A stretch of 64,000 nucleotides of DNA from G963422705 sp963422705 (GTDB lineage: Bacteria > Poribacteria > WGA-4E > WGA-3G): contig OY730443.1 in assembly GCA_963422705.1 (NCBI GenBank), positions 3,906,001 to 3,970,000 on the forward strand, in the 5' to 3' direction. The stretch's first letter is position 1. Each line of letters begins with the position of its first letter. The notes beneath the pieces are model-generated. The model worked only from the letters and a program-made list of their open reading frames with translations, searched no databases and had not been told where the DNA came from. Below are positions 25,627 to 35,310 of the stretch, one piece after another. The position numbers and the translations under genes are program-made.

Positions 25627-26860
25627 ATTACTCTTCCGTTTTGAGTGTTGCCCACGGTTCAAGTGCTTTTCCTTCGGCATTCAGATAGCCTTTCAACCGT
25701 GTTGTCTCAAGTGCCTGCTTCACGCCGGCCGTCGAGACTTCTTCAATCCGGTAGTAATACATCGTGTTCGGTTTTGCAGACGTATCGGTATACCGATAGC
25801 TGCTGCGTTCACCGGTAGTGCCGGCGCCTGCGATTAACTGCGGATTCACCTGCGTGAAGGCGCCCGTGCGTGCGGTGCTGCGGAGGAGATTAAACCCGGC
25901 ATTGTTGAGTTCGGATGCCGTGGCCCATGTCACCACAATCGCCCCATCGGTGCGGATTGCCGTGAAACTCGATAAGGAGACAGGCAGCGGCCCGCCGGCG
26001 CGATACCCGGGTGTTCCCGCGTCGTCTTGCGAGCCGTAGTACGTCGGCGCCTGGGCTTGGTTTAACGTGGATTTGCTCGCCAGTTTCCAGCTGCTCAGCA
26101 GCGTGCCATCTTTTGCGGCAGCACCGCTATCTTCGACTTTGGTGCCGTAACGACGGATGAGTGAACTCCGTTCGTCGGTATCGGTAGGAAGCTCCCAGGC
26201 GGCACCTGTATCGTCATAGTTTCCAACCTCATCCACCACTTTTTTGTCTTTCGATGCCAGTGTCAGCCTGAATGCCTTCTGACTCAACAGGGTGAACCGG
26301 CGGTTCTCTGCATCCAGTTTTTCCCGGTAATCATTCCACAAGTTAATGACACGGGTTTCGGGGAAATGCCCCGTAGAGCTTCTGCCCCGGGTAGTCACTA
26401 TCAATAGCGTCTGGTTCGGGGAGATAATCTTGTCGCCGGTAAACTTCAGCGTCACGCGCGATTTCAGCGCGTCGTCGCCAGGACTCTGCTCAATCTTGAG
26501 CGTCCAGTCGTTCAGTTTCACCGCCTGCGTGTGTGAGGCGTTGTAAAGTTCTATCCACTGCGGCAGCTGGTTGCGATTGTCAAACATGAGCTCACTGATT
26601 GACACCGTGCTGGCGACGGGATTCTCTTTCACCGCGTCGTTGGCATAGCCCGGCGTGCCGCCGTTGGCAGGGGTATTCGGCGCGTCCCTGTCATAACCGA
26701 CGCCGGTGTACCCGGCTCTCGCCAGGGCTTTCTCGGCGAACGCGTTATCCTTCCCGCGGGTATACACATAGCCTGACTTCAACATCTCTTCGTCGGTACC
26801 ATCAATGATGTTCGTGTGGCCCTGCGCCGTTGCCTGCAGTGGCCAAACTTCCGTATTGAA
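25627..26860. repeat. 1.23-kb duplicated segment, copy A
   Basis: Reading the two genes side by side I find no difference between 25627-26860 and 30096-31329 (constant offset 4469). It encodes the third lamin-tail domain and the C-terminal module. Beyond 26860 the copies diverge sharply for about 15 codons and then stay similar with scattered changes to about 27560. Such an edge fits gene conversion or a recent duplication. Confidence 0.9.
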
Positions 26861-29800
26861 GGTATCATTAGTTACCTTGATGAAGTGCGTGCCGACGACA
26901 TCGATAAACTTCTCGGATTTCCCGGGTTTCGCCTCGGAGCGTAGCACGAGTAGGAAATTCCCATCACTGGGCAGTTTCAGTTCCGATTCCACATGGTAGT
27001 AGCTCTGCACACCCGATTTCTCCAGGTCTGCGGCAGCGACGCTCAAGTCGTGCCCCCGGGCGAGGGCTGTCTCCTCAGGGCTCGTATTCGCTATCAAGAG
27101 AAACGCCTTGGCGGGAATCTTGACATCTGTATCGACTTTGAACAGCTGGGTATCAGCAGGGGAGGCTGTCGTTCCGGTGACAATACTGAAGACTTTGTCC
27201 TTCAGATTCTGTACCGTGTCGGTGACATTCTGTACTTCAATCCAGTCGTTTTTATCGTCGGCACCGTTGCCAATCTCGGTGATTCTGAACGGCGATGCGG
27301 GGATAGACGGCTTATTTGCCGATGTGATACGTTTACTCTTGTCTGCCCCGGGCGTACCGATACGATTCCCGGACAGGTTGATGCTCGGACGTGCCGATGC
27401 GGCCCAGTGTCCTGAACGTGTGCCGTCCTTTTCCACCCAGATTCCATCGCTGTTCTTGCTGCCATCGCGAACCATCGAGATGAGCGTCTTGGCAGAATTA
27501 TCCTTTGTCGACACGGTGCGTCCACTCTGCCCCGGAACTGTCCAGTACCCTAAACCGAGATTACTTACCTTGTCGATATACTCGTCACCAGTAGTAGTGG
27601 TCAAATCCCCTGAGGTGAATTGCAAGCGCCAGAGATTGGCGTCAACCGCCGTCTTCCCAGGGTTGTACAATTCTATCCACTGACTTGAGGTGGTTTGCGT
27701 CTGCGTAGCATCGCTGCCCCACATGATTTCACTGATGACGAGCTTATCGGCGAAGCCGTCCGCGACGACCTTAGGGCGCATCAGGTCTATCGTGCCACCA
27801 TCCTGGAAGAACGCTTCTAAATTCGGAAGCTCGAGCGGGAGCAGCGTCACAGTGCTCGCAATTCCGGTGGTGGCATCTGTGCCGGTTGATATCACCGCAT
27901 ATCCGTTGGGAGAAATGCTAGCACTGGGGAGTTCTTTCTTCAGCGTACCAGCCGTTACCGGGCTGGCAGGCAGTGCAGGCAGTGAGGCCAGAATAGGAAT
28001 GCTGAGGGTCTTCTCAGCGAACGTTCGAACTACATTATTGCCCGCGTCATCCCGAATCGTCGCAGTACCAGTCATCATCAGGCTGTTTTCTTTCAACTTG
28101 ATAGTCTGCCCTGCGTCGTCATCGGTAATCGGATATTCAAATTTAATTAACGTTGGGTTGCTGCGATTGTCGAAACCCGCGTACCCAACATCCTCTTCAC
28201 GCGTACCGATGAGAAGCGTGACCCTGAAATCGCCGTTACGACCTAATCTCACTGTCGCATCACTCGAAACTCCTATCTCGAACTTAATCGTATCACCACT
28301 GGTGTAAGATTTCTGGCCAGAGGGTACTTTAAACTCCGCCGAGGAAATTTCCGGGCCTTTCGTATCCACCTGGAGGGTAAGCAGATTTGAGGGGAGGTTG
28401 TCGTTGCCTGCGATATCGGCGACGGCACGTTGTGGAACGGATATTTTCACATCCCCTTGGAAACCGTCAGGCGGTGTCACTCTGAAGGTGTAAACCAGGA
28501 ATTGCGGCCTTTCTGGGTTCATCTCACTCCCGGCGTAGACTTTCACAAAATCCACACCTCCGCCGCTCGAAGCTTGCTTTCCGGCAGTACTTATACGCGG
28601 GAAGCTATCCGTTCTCTCAAACCACTTCTTCCACCCGGCGTAATCGACATATTCGTCTGCTAAGCTTCCATCACCCCGTATGGGTTTACCAAAGTCAAGG
28701 CGGTCATTCTCGGTTAACTCAACCGTCCAGTCTGATGAGTTGACATTATCGCCAGATAAATTCAAACTAGAGAAACCGCCAGTCAAGGGATAGGTCTGAT
28801 GGGCCTCGGCATAAATCCATTTTTTCTCCCTGCCGTAGCCATCATTGTAAAATCTGACGCGGACATCAAATGCTTCTGTCTTTGTACCCGGAAGTGTCGC
28901 AGAAACCAGCGTCGCTGCCGGTATCGCATCTATCTGGGTATTATAGCCATCTCCGAACGGGTATGCCTGCACCGCATCAAACGGGTTCCCTGCCAGGTCA
29001 GTCACTATGCCAACGAAAGGAGGGTGTGAAGCCAGATTTGTGCTCCTGTCAGGGCCTAGCCGCATCGAACCATCATAATCTAAATCGGAGATTCCATCGG
29101 CCAGTGAACTATTTTTATCTTGCACGGTGTACTCAAACCGGAGAATTTTACTGGGCAAAGAGGGTGTTGTGAGACGGGCGATTCTCCTTTGACCGTCAAG
29201 AATAAGATTTACATACGGTCCCTTTCCGTCTCCCCTGACTACCATATTGACGGGCTCAGTGAACCGCACATCAATCTTGATAGTATGCCCTTTTGCGTAA
29301 TAGCTACTGGGTATGCCGGTAAGAGAATTGTAGGATGAGAGAGCAGCACTCGATTTAAGACCCTCTTGTGTGCCGGCGGCGGCTAAAGACCTCCCTGATT
29401 GCACGGGCGCATTCCAAATCCTGACCCCAAAGTTGTTAAATTCACCAACTGGGACACGAGTCTCGCTACCTTCACCCAGCAGGGTTGGGGCCTTACCGTC
29501 CACGAGCGCCTTGGGTACTACTGACGGAAGCGAGAGCCTGGGCTCATCGTCACGCCCACCATGTATTAAAGTATCCGATCCGTCCAATATTTTACCCGTG
29601 GCCACAAGGACAGGGGCAGCCTCCTTAGCAGAATAATGATTCGCTCCTACTTTCCTAATGAAGTATTGCGTTGTACTAGCAGGTGAGTTAGCTGCAAGGG
29701 GAACGGGGTCGTCAGGGCCTGCCCACTCGGTCTTACCAATTGGTGTCAGTAACATTCGACCCGAATCCAGCATTAGCGCTACCCTGGCCCATTTGCCAAC

Positions 29801-29989
29801 TTTCACGGGTGCACTGAAAGTTAGCTTGACTTGTACATGATCACCCAGCTTATACGGACCGGGATCCACGAACTCAATTTTGTCTAGTGTTTGTGCCTCA
29901 ACGGGGACAACAAACAGTGTGCTCCCAGCCATCAAAAGCACGGCTAGAAACGTGGATAAAAATAAAGGAAAAACGAGTTTCCTATGCAT
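25628..29989 (-). CDS. Large secreted lamin-tail-domain protein 1
   Basis: 1453 residues from ATG 29989 (GGAGG upstream; a TTG five codons earlier is unlikely). Signal peptide LFLSTFLAVLLMAGSTLFVV, cleavage near PVEAQ. Residues about 40-680 are Ig-like/adhesin-type beta domains (VQVKLTFSAPVKVGKWARVA; IKIDVRFTEPVNMVVRG). Three lamin-tail-like domains follow: SEIMWGSD...QWIELYNPG, FRITEIGNGADDKNDWIEVQ and SISELMFDNRNQLPQWIELY. The C-terminus is a beta module ending NAGFNLLRSTARTGAFTQVN ... ALEPWATLKTEE. No enzyme motif is seen. A cell-surface or matrix role is inferred. The 3' part is duplicated in the next gene. Confidence 0.85.
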   Translation of the reverse strand: MHRKLVFPLFLSTFLAVLLMAGSTLFVVPVEAQTLDKIEFVDPGPYKLGDHVQVKLTFSAPVKVGKWARVALMLDSGRMLLTPIGKTEWAGPDDPVPLAANSPASTTQYFIRKVGANHYSAKEAAPVLVATGKILDGSDTLIHGGRDDEPRLSLPSVVPKALVDGKAPTLLGEGSETRVPVGEFNNFGVRIWNAPVQSGRSLAAAGTQEGLKSSAALSSYNSLTGIPSSYYAKGHTIKIDVRFTEPVNMVVRGDGKGPYVNLILDGQRRIARLTTPSLPSKILRFEYTVQDKNSSLADGISDLDYDGSMRLGPDRSTNLASHPPFVGIVTDLAGNPFDAVQAYPFGDGYNTQIDAIPAATLVSATLPGTKTEAFDVRVRFYNDGYGREKKWIYAEAHQTYPLTGGFSSLNLSGDNVNSSDWTVELTENDRLDFGKPIRGDGSLADEYVDYAGWKKWFERTDSFPRISTAGKQASSGGGVDFVKVYAGSEMNPERPQFLVYTFRVTPPDGFQGDVKISVPQRAVADIAGNDNLPSNLLTLQVDTKGPEISSAEFKVPSGQKSYTSGDTIKFEIGVSSDATVRLGRNGDFRVTLLIGTREEDVGYAGFDNRSNPTLIKFEYPITDDDAGQTIKLKENSLMMTGTATIRDDAGNNVVRTFAEKTLSIPILASLPALPASPVTAGTLKKELPSASISPNGYAVISTGTDATTGIASTVTLLPLELPNLEAFFQDGGTIDLMRPKVVADGFADKLVISEIMWGSDATQTQTTSSQWIELYNPGKTAVDANLWRLQFTSGDLTTTTGDEYIDKVSNLGLGYWTVPGQSGRTVSTKDNSAKTLISMVRDGSKNSDGIWVEKDGTRSGHWAASARPSINLSGNRIGTPGADKSKRITSANKPSIPASPFRITEIGNGADDKNDWIEVQNVTDTVQNLKDKVFSIVTGTTASPADTQLFKVDTDVKIPAKAFLLIANTSPEETALARGHDLSVAAADLEKSGVQSYYHVESELKLPSDGNFLLVLRSEAKPGKSEKFIDVVGTHFIKVTNDTFNTEVWPLQATAQGHTNIIDGTDEEMLKSGYVYTRGKDNAFAEKALARAGYTGVGYDRDAPNTPANGGTPGYANDAVKENPVASTVSISELMFDNRNQLPQWIELYNASHTQAVKLNDWTLKIEQSPGDDALKSRVTLKFTGDKIISPNQTLLIVTTRGRSSTGHFPETRVINLWNDYREKLDAENRRFTLLSQKAFRLTLASKDKKVVDEVGNYDDTGAAWELPTDTDERSSLIRRYGTKVEDSGAAAKDGTLLSSWKLASKSTLNQAQAPTYYGSQDDAGTPGYRAGGPLPVSLSSFTAIRTDGAIVVTWATASELNNAGFNLLRSTARTGAFTQVNPQLIAGAGTTGERSSYRYTDTSAKPNTMYYYRIEEVSTAGVKQALETTRLKGYLNAEGKALEPWATLKTEE

Positions 29990-30095
29990 TGAGATTTCCT
30001 CCAATAATTAGAGAATGTAAAATTCTTCTATTTTTGTCAATGTTAAGAGCAAATTCACTTGATATAATCAATCAAAGTATCATAGAAATGTGAAG

Positions 30096-31329
30096 ATTAC
30101 TCTTCCGTTTTGAGTGTTGCCCACGGTTCAAGTGCTTTTCCTTCGGCATTCAGATAGCCTTTCAACCGTGTTGTCTCAAGTGCCTGCTTCACGCCGGCCG
30201 TCGAGACTTCTTCAATCCGGTAGTAATACATCGTGTTCGGTTTTGCAGACGTATCGGTATACCGATAGCTGCTGCGTTCACCGGTAGTGCCGGCGCCTGC
30301 GATTAACTGCGGATTCACCTGCGTGAAGGCGCCCGTGCGTGCGGTGCTGCGGAGGAGATTAAACCCGGCATTGTTGAGTTCGGATGCCGTGGCCCATGTC
30401 ACCACAATCGCCCCATCGGTGCGGATTGCCGTGAAACTCGATAAGGAGACAGGCAGCGGCCCGCCGGCGCGATACCCGGGTGTTCCCGCGTCGTCTTGCG
30501 AGCCGTAGTACGTCGGCGCCTGGGCTTGGTTTAACGTGGATTTGCTCGCCAGTTTCCAGCTGCTCAGCAGCGTGCCATCTTTTGCGGCAGCACCGCTATC
30601 TTCGACTTTGGTGCCGTAACGACGGATGAGTGAACTCCGTTCGTCGGTATCGGTAGGAAGCTCCCAGGCGGCACCTGTATCGTCATAGTTTCCAACCTCA
30701 TCCACCACTTTTTTGTCTTTCGATGCCAGTGTCAGCCTGAATGCCTTCTGACTCAACAGGGTGAACCGGCGGTTCTCTGCATCCAGTTTTTCCCGGTAAT
30801 CATTCCACAAGTTAATGACACGGGTTTCGGGGAAATGCCCCGTAGAGCTTCTGCCCCGGGTAGTCACTATCAATAGCGTCTGGTTCGGGGAGATAATCTT
30901 GTCGCCGGTAAACTTCAGCGTCACGCGCGATTTCAGCGCGTCGTCGCCAGGACTCTGCTCAATCTTGAGCGTCCAGTCGTTCAGTTTCACCGCCTGCGTG
31001 TGTGAGGCGTTGTAAAGTTCTATCCACTGCGGCAGCTGGTTGCGATTGTCAAACATGAGCTCACTGATTGACACCGTGCTGGCGACGGGATTCTCTTTCA
31101 CCGCGTCGTTGGCATAGCCCGGCGTGCCGCCGTTGGCAGGGGTATTCGGCGCGTCCCTGTCATAACCGACGCCGGTGTACCCGGCTCTCGCCAGGGCTTT
31201 CTCGGCGAACGCGTTATCCTTCCCGCGGGTATACACATAGCCTGACTTCAACATCTCTTCGTCGGTACCATCAATGATGTTCGTGTGGCCCTGCGCCGTT
31301 GCCTGCAGTGGCCAAACTTCCGTATTGAA
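30096..31329. repeat. 1.23-kb duplicated segment, copy B
   Basis: Counterpart of 25627-26860 in the same orientation. See that entry for the comparison. Confidence 0.9.
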
Positions 31330-32526
31330 TTCCCCATCGATTTTCTCGATGAAGTGCGTGCCGACGACATCGATAAACTTCTCGGATTTCGTGAGTTTCG
31401 CCTCGGAGCGGAGCACGAGTAGGAACTCCCCATCACTGGGCAGTTTCAGTTCCGATTCCACATGATAGTAGCTCTGCACACCCGATTTCTCCAGGTCTGC
31501 GGCAGCGACGCTCAAGTCGTGCCCCCGGGCGAGGGCTGTCTCCTCAGGGCTCGTATTGGCTATCAAGAGAAACGCCTTGGCGGGAATCTTGACATCTGTA
31601 TCGACTTTGAACAGCTGCTTATCAGCAGGGGAGGCTGTCGTTCCGGTGACGATACTGAAGACTTTGTCCTTCAGATTCTGTACCGTGTCGGTGACATTCT
31701 GTACTTCAATCCAGTCGTTTTTATCGTCGGCACCGTTGCCAATCTCGGTGATTCTGAACGGCGATGCGGGGATAGACGGCTTATCGGCTTGAGTGATACG
31801 TTTACTCTTGTCTGCCCCGGGCGTACCGATACGATTCCCGGACAGGTTGGTGCGCGGGCGTGCCGATGCTGCCCAGTGTCCTGAACGTGTGCCGTCCTTG
31901 TTGCCATCCCGAGCCATGGAGATGAGTGTTTTGGCAGGATTATCCGGCGTCGACACGGTGCGTCCACTCTGCCCCGGAACTGTCCAATACCCTAAACCGA
32001 GATTGCTTACCCTGTCGATAACTTGATATGTGGTTCCGGATATTTCGGCAGTCTTCCGTTCCTGATATCCGACGGTGAACACAAGACGCCAGCTACTCGT
32101 AATGGTTACAGTTTTGTCTTTGTTTGCCTGAACTTCTATCCATTGGCTATTCTGTGGTGCGGCGTCTAAGGCGTCATCGGTACCCCACATGATTTCACTG
32201 ATGTGAGCATCGCCATAGGTGCCTGTCTCCGCCACGAGCTCTATGGTGCCGCCGTTGCTGAAGAATTCATCTAAGAGAGGCATGCCAGTAATAGGGGTGG
32301 GGGCGGGTGTGAGTGCACCGGTTGGAATGCCGGAGCCATCGGTGTCGCGTACAAACACGTGATACGCGGCTTTAGCCAATGGTATGTCTGTGGAAGTTAA
32401 GGATACGACCGTCTCCTCGGCTTGTGCCCCGACAGGAGCAATAGCAACAAACAAGGTGCTCCCAGCTATCAAAAGGACTGCTAGGAACGCGGAAAAAAAT
32501 AAAGGAAAACTGGATTTCCTATGCAT
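30097..32526 (-). CDS. Secreted lamin-tail-domain protein 2 (paralogue)
   Basis: 809 residues from ATG 32526, with the same GGAGG-to-ATG spacing as its neighbour. Signal peptide FPLFFSAFLAVLLIAGSTLF with cleavage near PVGAQ. It lacks the 640-residue Ig-like front of protein 1 and starts almost at once with the first lamin-tail domain (SEIMWGTDDALDAAPQNSQW), which is diverged (35-50% by eye), then runs through the second and third domains and the C-terminal module, nearly identical to protein 1. The gene begins 92 bp upstream of protein 1's stop-to-start gap, in tandem. Probably a paralogue produced by tandem duplication. Function unknown. Confidence 0.85.
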   Translation of the reverse strand: MHRKSSFPLFFSAFLAVLLIAGSTLFVAIAPVGAQAEETVVSLTSTDIPLAKAAYHVFVRDTDGSGIPTGALTPAPTPITGMPLLDEFFSNGGTIELVAETGTYGDAHISEIMWGTDDALDAAPQNSQWIEVQANKDKTVTITSSWRLVFTVGYQERKTAEISGTTYQVIDRVSNLGLGYWTVPGQSGRTVSTPDNPAKTLISMARDGNKDGTRSGHWAASARPRTNLSGNRIGTPGADKSKRITQADKPSIPASPFRITEIGNGADDKNDWIEVQNVTDTVQNLKDKVFSIVTGTTASPADKQLFKVDTDVKIPAKAFLLIANTSPEETALARGHDLSVAAADLEKSGVQSYYHVESELKLPSDGEFLLVLRSEAKLTKSEKFIDVVGTHFIEKIDGEFNTEVWPLQATAQGHTNIIDGTDEEMLKSGYVYTRGKDNAFAEKALARAGYTGVGYDRDAPNTPANGGTPGYANDAVKENPVASTVSISELMFDNRNQLPQWIELYNASHTQAVKLNDWTLKIEQSPGDDALKSRVTLKFTGDKIISPNQTLLIVTTRGRSSTGHFPETRVINLWNDYREKLDAENRRFTLLSQKAFRLTLASKDKKVVDEVGNYDDTGAAWELPTDTDERSSLIRRYGTKVEDSGAAAKDGTLLSSWKLASKSTLNQAQAPTYYGSQDDAGTPGYRAGGPLPVSLSSFTAIRTDGAIVVTWATASELNNAGFNLLRSTARTGAFTQVNPQLIAGAGTTGERSSYRYTDTSAKPNTMYYYRIEEVSTAGVKQALETTRLKGYLNAEGKALEPWATLKTEE

Positions 32527-32740
32527 GAAGATTTCCTCCAATCAATTAATGAAGTGTAACGTCCCTAACTTTTATGTATCAAAGCTAATTGACGTTAGCA
32601 TTGTGAATAAAGCAGGGGCGAAAGCGTCTATCCTAGAAGGGTCACTTTGCAAAATGCTCCCTTCCCCAACCTCTGCAATCAATCAGATGTGGTATAAAAC
32701 CGAATGAAAACTTGAATTTTGAATTTTGTCGCGTGTCTGC

Positions 32741-32826
32741 CCCATTTTGTACTTCAATCCAGTCGTTTGTGTCACCGCATTGCCAGTCTTGAGGCGCTTG
32801 AACGGTGAGGCGAGGATAGAAGCTTT
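32741..32826 (-). pseudogene. Relic of a third lamin-tail gene
   Basis: On the minus strand this stretch resembles the second lamin-tail domain segment of the neighbouring genes: SILASPFKR for SIPASPFRI, then TGNAVTQTTGLKYK for the region GNGADDKNDWIEVQ after a frameshift. The plus strand keeps TACTTCAATCCAGTCGTTT exactly as in the genes. It lies just upstream of gene 2, so it was once a further tandem copy. The rest of the 32527-32952 gap shows no gene. Confidence 0.7.
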
Positions 32827-32952
32827 ATTCCTGTCTCTCTATTCTCATAAAAAGCATTGTAAAAATAAAACGTAGATTTCTGTCAATAAGTTACAGCTTT
32901 CTCACCTTGAGTTCTATTCTCTAGTGTAGTTAAGTCTAAAAAAGAAAGTCAG

Positions 32953-33147
32953 TTAATTGATTTCTGATTTATTCTCAACCGGAGCTACTTTTGTTTCCTT
33001 TGCATCTGGGCTCTTATCTTCATTGAGCCCGGCTTTAAAGTCTGTAATACTTCTACCAAGCCCACGTGCCAAATCCGGTAGGCGTTTGCTACCAAAAAGA
33101 AGTAATACAAGAACTAATAGCGCTAATAATTCCCAAGGCCCAGGCAT
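32953..33147 (-). CDS. tatA: Sec-independent translocase component TatA/TatE
   Basis: 64 residues: one membrane helix (WELLALLVLVLLLFGSKRLP), the conserved FG dipeptide at its end, then an amphipathic helix (DLARGLGRSITDFKAGLNED) and a charged tail. TatA oligomers form the pore of the twin-arginine pathway. Two Tat substrates (DUF1552, SMP-30) are encoded in this window. tatB and tatC are not adjacent, so it is a stand-alone copy. An ATG at 33147 follows AGGAGG-like purines. Confidence 0.92.
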   Translation of the reverse strand: MPGPWELLALLVLVLLLFGSKRLPDLARGLGRSITDFKAGLNEDKSPDAKETKVAPVENKSEIN

Positions 33148-33170
33148 ATTTCCTCCCTAATCACGGTTTT

Positions 33171-33190
33171 CGCGAAAGAATTCTTTCACG
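33171..33190. promoter_or_regulatory. Palindrome upstream of tatA
   Basis: Twenty bases with arms CG(c)GAAAGAA / TTCTTTC(a)CG, perfect over the central 14 (33174-33187). It lies 24 bp upstream of the tatA start. It may be an operator; it has no second copy in the window that I noticed. Confidence 0.35.
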
Positions 33191-33204
33191 AAATTGGGTA
33201 GTCC

Positions 33205-33612
33205 ACTAATGATGTTACGTATTATAACGCAATTTCGAGAAGAATTCAACTTAAATCATAAATGTGTTTCGATTTTTCCACAGTTACTGAATCAAGCGTA
33301 TTCCTGATTCTCTTGATATTACATATGATAACACGATTTCGAGAGGAATTCAACTTAAATCGTAAATGTGTTTCGGTTTTTCCACAGTTACTGAATCAAG
33401 CGTATTGTCTGATTCTCTCGATATTATATATTATAACACGATTTCGAGAGGAATTCAACTTAAATCGTAGATTGTTTCGATTTTCCCACAGTTACTGAAT
33501 CAAGCGTATTCCTGATTCTCTTGATATTACATATGATAACACGATTTTGAGAGGAATTCAACTTAAATCATAAATGTATTTCGGTTTTTCCACAGTTAAT
33601 GAATCAGAGAAA
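33205..33612. repeat. Four tandem 104-bp AT-rich repeats with DnaA-box-like 9-mers
   Basis: A unit of about 104 bp (spacing 104, 105, 103 between TTCAAC at 33245, 33349, 33454 and 33557) repeats four times between tatA and serA. Each unit has ACGATTT...AAATCGT-type arms around GAATTCAACTT and the phrase CCACAGTTACTGAATCA. Units 1, 2 and 4 carry TTTTCCACA, which fits the DnaA-box pattern TTWTNCACA; unit 3 has TTTCCCACA. Short open frames crossing it are repeat artefacts, not genes. Confidence 0.8.
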
Positions 33613-33627
33613 TTTGGGAAAATCTTG

Positions 33628-33657
33628 TTGACACGTGCCTGTTCTGTGTGCTATCCT
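33628..33657 (+). promoter_or_regulatory. Promoter for serA
   Basis: TTGACA at 33628-33633, an 18-bp spacer and TATCCT at 33652-33657, 65 bp before the serA ATG, directly after the tandem repeats. Confidence 0.55.
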
Positions 33658-33721
33658 TTAAAATTAAAATCATCTGTTTGCAGCAGAAAATATTCGATGG
33701 TAAAGGAGTTCCTGTTATCTT

Positions 33722-35305
33722 ATGCACAAGGTGCTGGTGAGCGATTTGCTATCAGAGGGAGGCTTAGCGGTTTTCCATGAGAGTGGGGAATTTAAAGTAG
33801 ATGTTGCGCTGTCTCTGTCGCGTGAAGAGTTGCGTGAGTGTATTGGTGCTTACGATGCGCTTTTAATTCGAAGTGTGACGAAAGTGACGTTAGATGTTAT
33901 CGCTGCGGCGTCGCGGCTGAAGGTAATCGGGCGGGCGGGGGTTGGGGTAGATAACATTGATGTGGAGGCGGCAACCCGTCATGGCATTTTAGTTGTTAAC
34001 ACACCGCTAGGTAATACAATTGCGGCGGCGGAACATACGATAGGATTGCTATTAGCTTTAGCACGAAACCTTGTGCCGGCAAGTATCTCCGTAAAAAATA
34101 AGCAATGGAAGCGTGATGCCTTCATCGGTGTTGAATTATACGGTAAAGTACTCGGAATTGTGGGGCTGGGGCGTATTGGCCGGGAAGTGGCGAAACGTCT
34201 TCGTGCATTTGGCATGAAGATTATTGCGTATGACCCGTACATTTCGGCGGCGGCTGCCGACAAAATGGGGCTCGAACTTGTGGGACGCGACATGCTATTT
34301 GAGGCGTCGGATTATATTTCTGTCCATACCCATCTCAATTCGGAGACGTATCATAGCATCGGGGCGCGCGAGTTCAAACTGATGAAAGGCACGTGCAGGT
34401 TAATTAACAGTGCGCGCGGCGGGATTCTTGATGAAGATGCGCTATACGACGCCCTGATAAGAGGAGAACTGGCAGGGGCGGCGCTTGATGTGTTTGAGAA
34501 TGAACCGGCGACGAGTTCCCCTTTGCTGGATTTGGAAAATGTTCTCGCTAGTCCACACTTAGGTGCTTCAACAACAGAGGCGCAGGAGCATGTCTCAATC
34601 GAGGTGGCCCAACAAGTAATTCACGCGCTGCGGGGAGAACCTGTTGCTCACGCCGTGAATCAACCGCAAATTGACTCAAAAACATTTGATATTTTAGGCC
34701 CTTATTTGGAACTGGCCGAAAAAATTGGGAGCTTTCATGCGCAAATTGTAGAGGGGCAAATCTCTCGCATTCAGCTCGACTACAACGGTCCTCTATTTCA
34801 GAAAGAGGATGTTACTCCCATCACGGTTGCTTTGCAGAAAGGGTTACTCACACCCGTATTAACGAACGTCAACTATGTGAATGCGCCTTTTCTGATGAAG
34901 CAACGCGGGATTCCGGTGAGGGAGACGCGTGGTGCTGCTGTCGGAAGCTTTGCTAACTCGATTGCTATCACTATCACAACAGATAAAGGAGATGCGGTGA
35001 TTGAAGGCAGCGTTTTTGGGCGGAAGGAGCTTCGTATTGTTCGGATGAACCGCCTCCATATGAACGCAAAACTATCAGGGGATATGCTCTTGATTTACAA
35101 CCGGGACCGGCCTGGGATGATAGGCTTAATCGGCACAATTTTGGGTGAACACAGGATTAACATCTCGGATATGACTGTCGGGCGTTCATGCAGTGGTGAA
35201 TTGGCTGTGACGCTGATAACAGTGGATAGCCCGGTGCCGCGTGGCGTTTTGCAAACAATTGCGGTTCAAAATCAGATTGATTTTGTCAAGCAGGTCTTTC
35301 TATAA
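33722..35305 (+). CDS. serA: D-3-phosphoglycerate dehydrogenase
   Basis: 527 residues, the long (type I) form. It oxidises 3-phosphoglycerate in the first step of serine synthesis. Substrate-domain start VLVSDLLSEGGLAVFHE; NAD-binding VLGIVGLGRIGREVAKRLRA (GxGxxG); catalytic Arg in LINSARGGILDE, Glu in DVFENEP and His in ASPHLGAST; then the intervening ASB domain and a C-terminal ACT domain (YNRDRPGMIGLIGTILGEH) that binds serine for feedback control in many species. AAGGAG stands 13 nt before ATG 33722, rather far. The next gene begins 6 bp after its stop. Confidence 0.95.
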   Translation: MHKVLVSDLLSEGGLAVFHESGEFKVDVALSLSREELRECIGAYDALLIRSVTKVTLDVIAAASRLKVIGRAGVGVDNIDVEAATRHGILVVNTPLGNTIAAAEHTIGLLLALARNLVPASISVKNKQWKRDAFIGVELYGKVLGIVGLGRIGREVAKRLRAFGMKIIAYDPYISAAAADKMGLELVGRDMLFEASDYISVHTHLNSETYHSIGAREFKLMKGTCRLINSARGGILDEDALYDALIRGELAGAALDVFENEPATSSPLLDLENVLASPHLGASTTEAQEHVSIEVAQQVIHALRGEPVAHAVNQPQIDSKTFDILGPYLELAEKIGSFHAQIVEGQISRIQLDYNGPLFQKEDVTPITVALQKGLLTPVLTNVNYVNAPFLMKQRGIPVRETRGAAVGSFANSIAITITTDKGDAVIEGSVFGRKELRIVRMNRLHMNAKLSGDMLLIYNRDRPGMIGLIGTILGEHRINISDMTVGRSCSGELAVTLITVDSPVPRGVLQTIAVQNQIDFVKQVFL

Positions 35306-35310
35306 ATTTA

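Noticed and set aside
33262..33498. A 78-residue protein over the tandem repeats
   Set aside because: The reading frame is a product of the repeat unit itself, has repeated sequence FSTVTESSVFLIL and no ribosome site.
33205..33612. CRISPR array
   Set aside because: The repeats are about 104 bp and directly abut; there are no short repeats with unique spacers and no cas genes.
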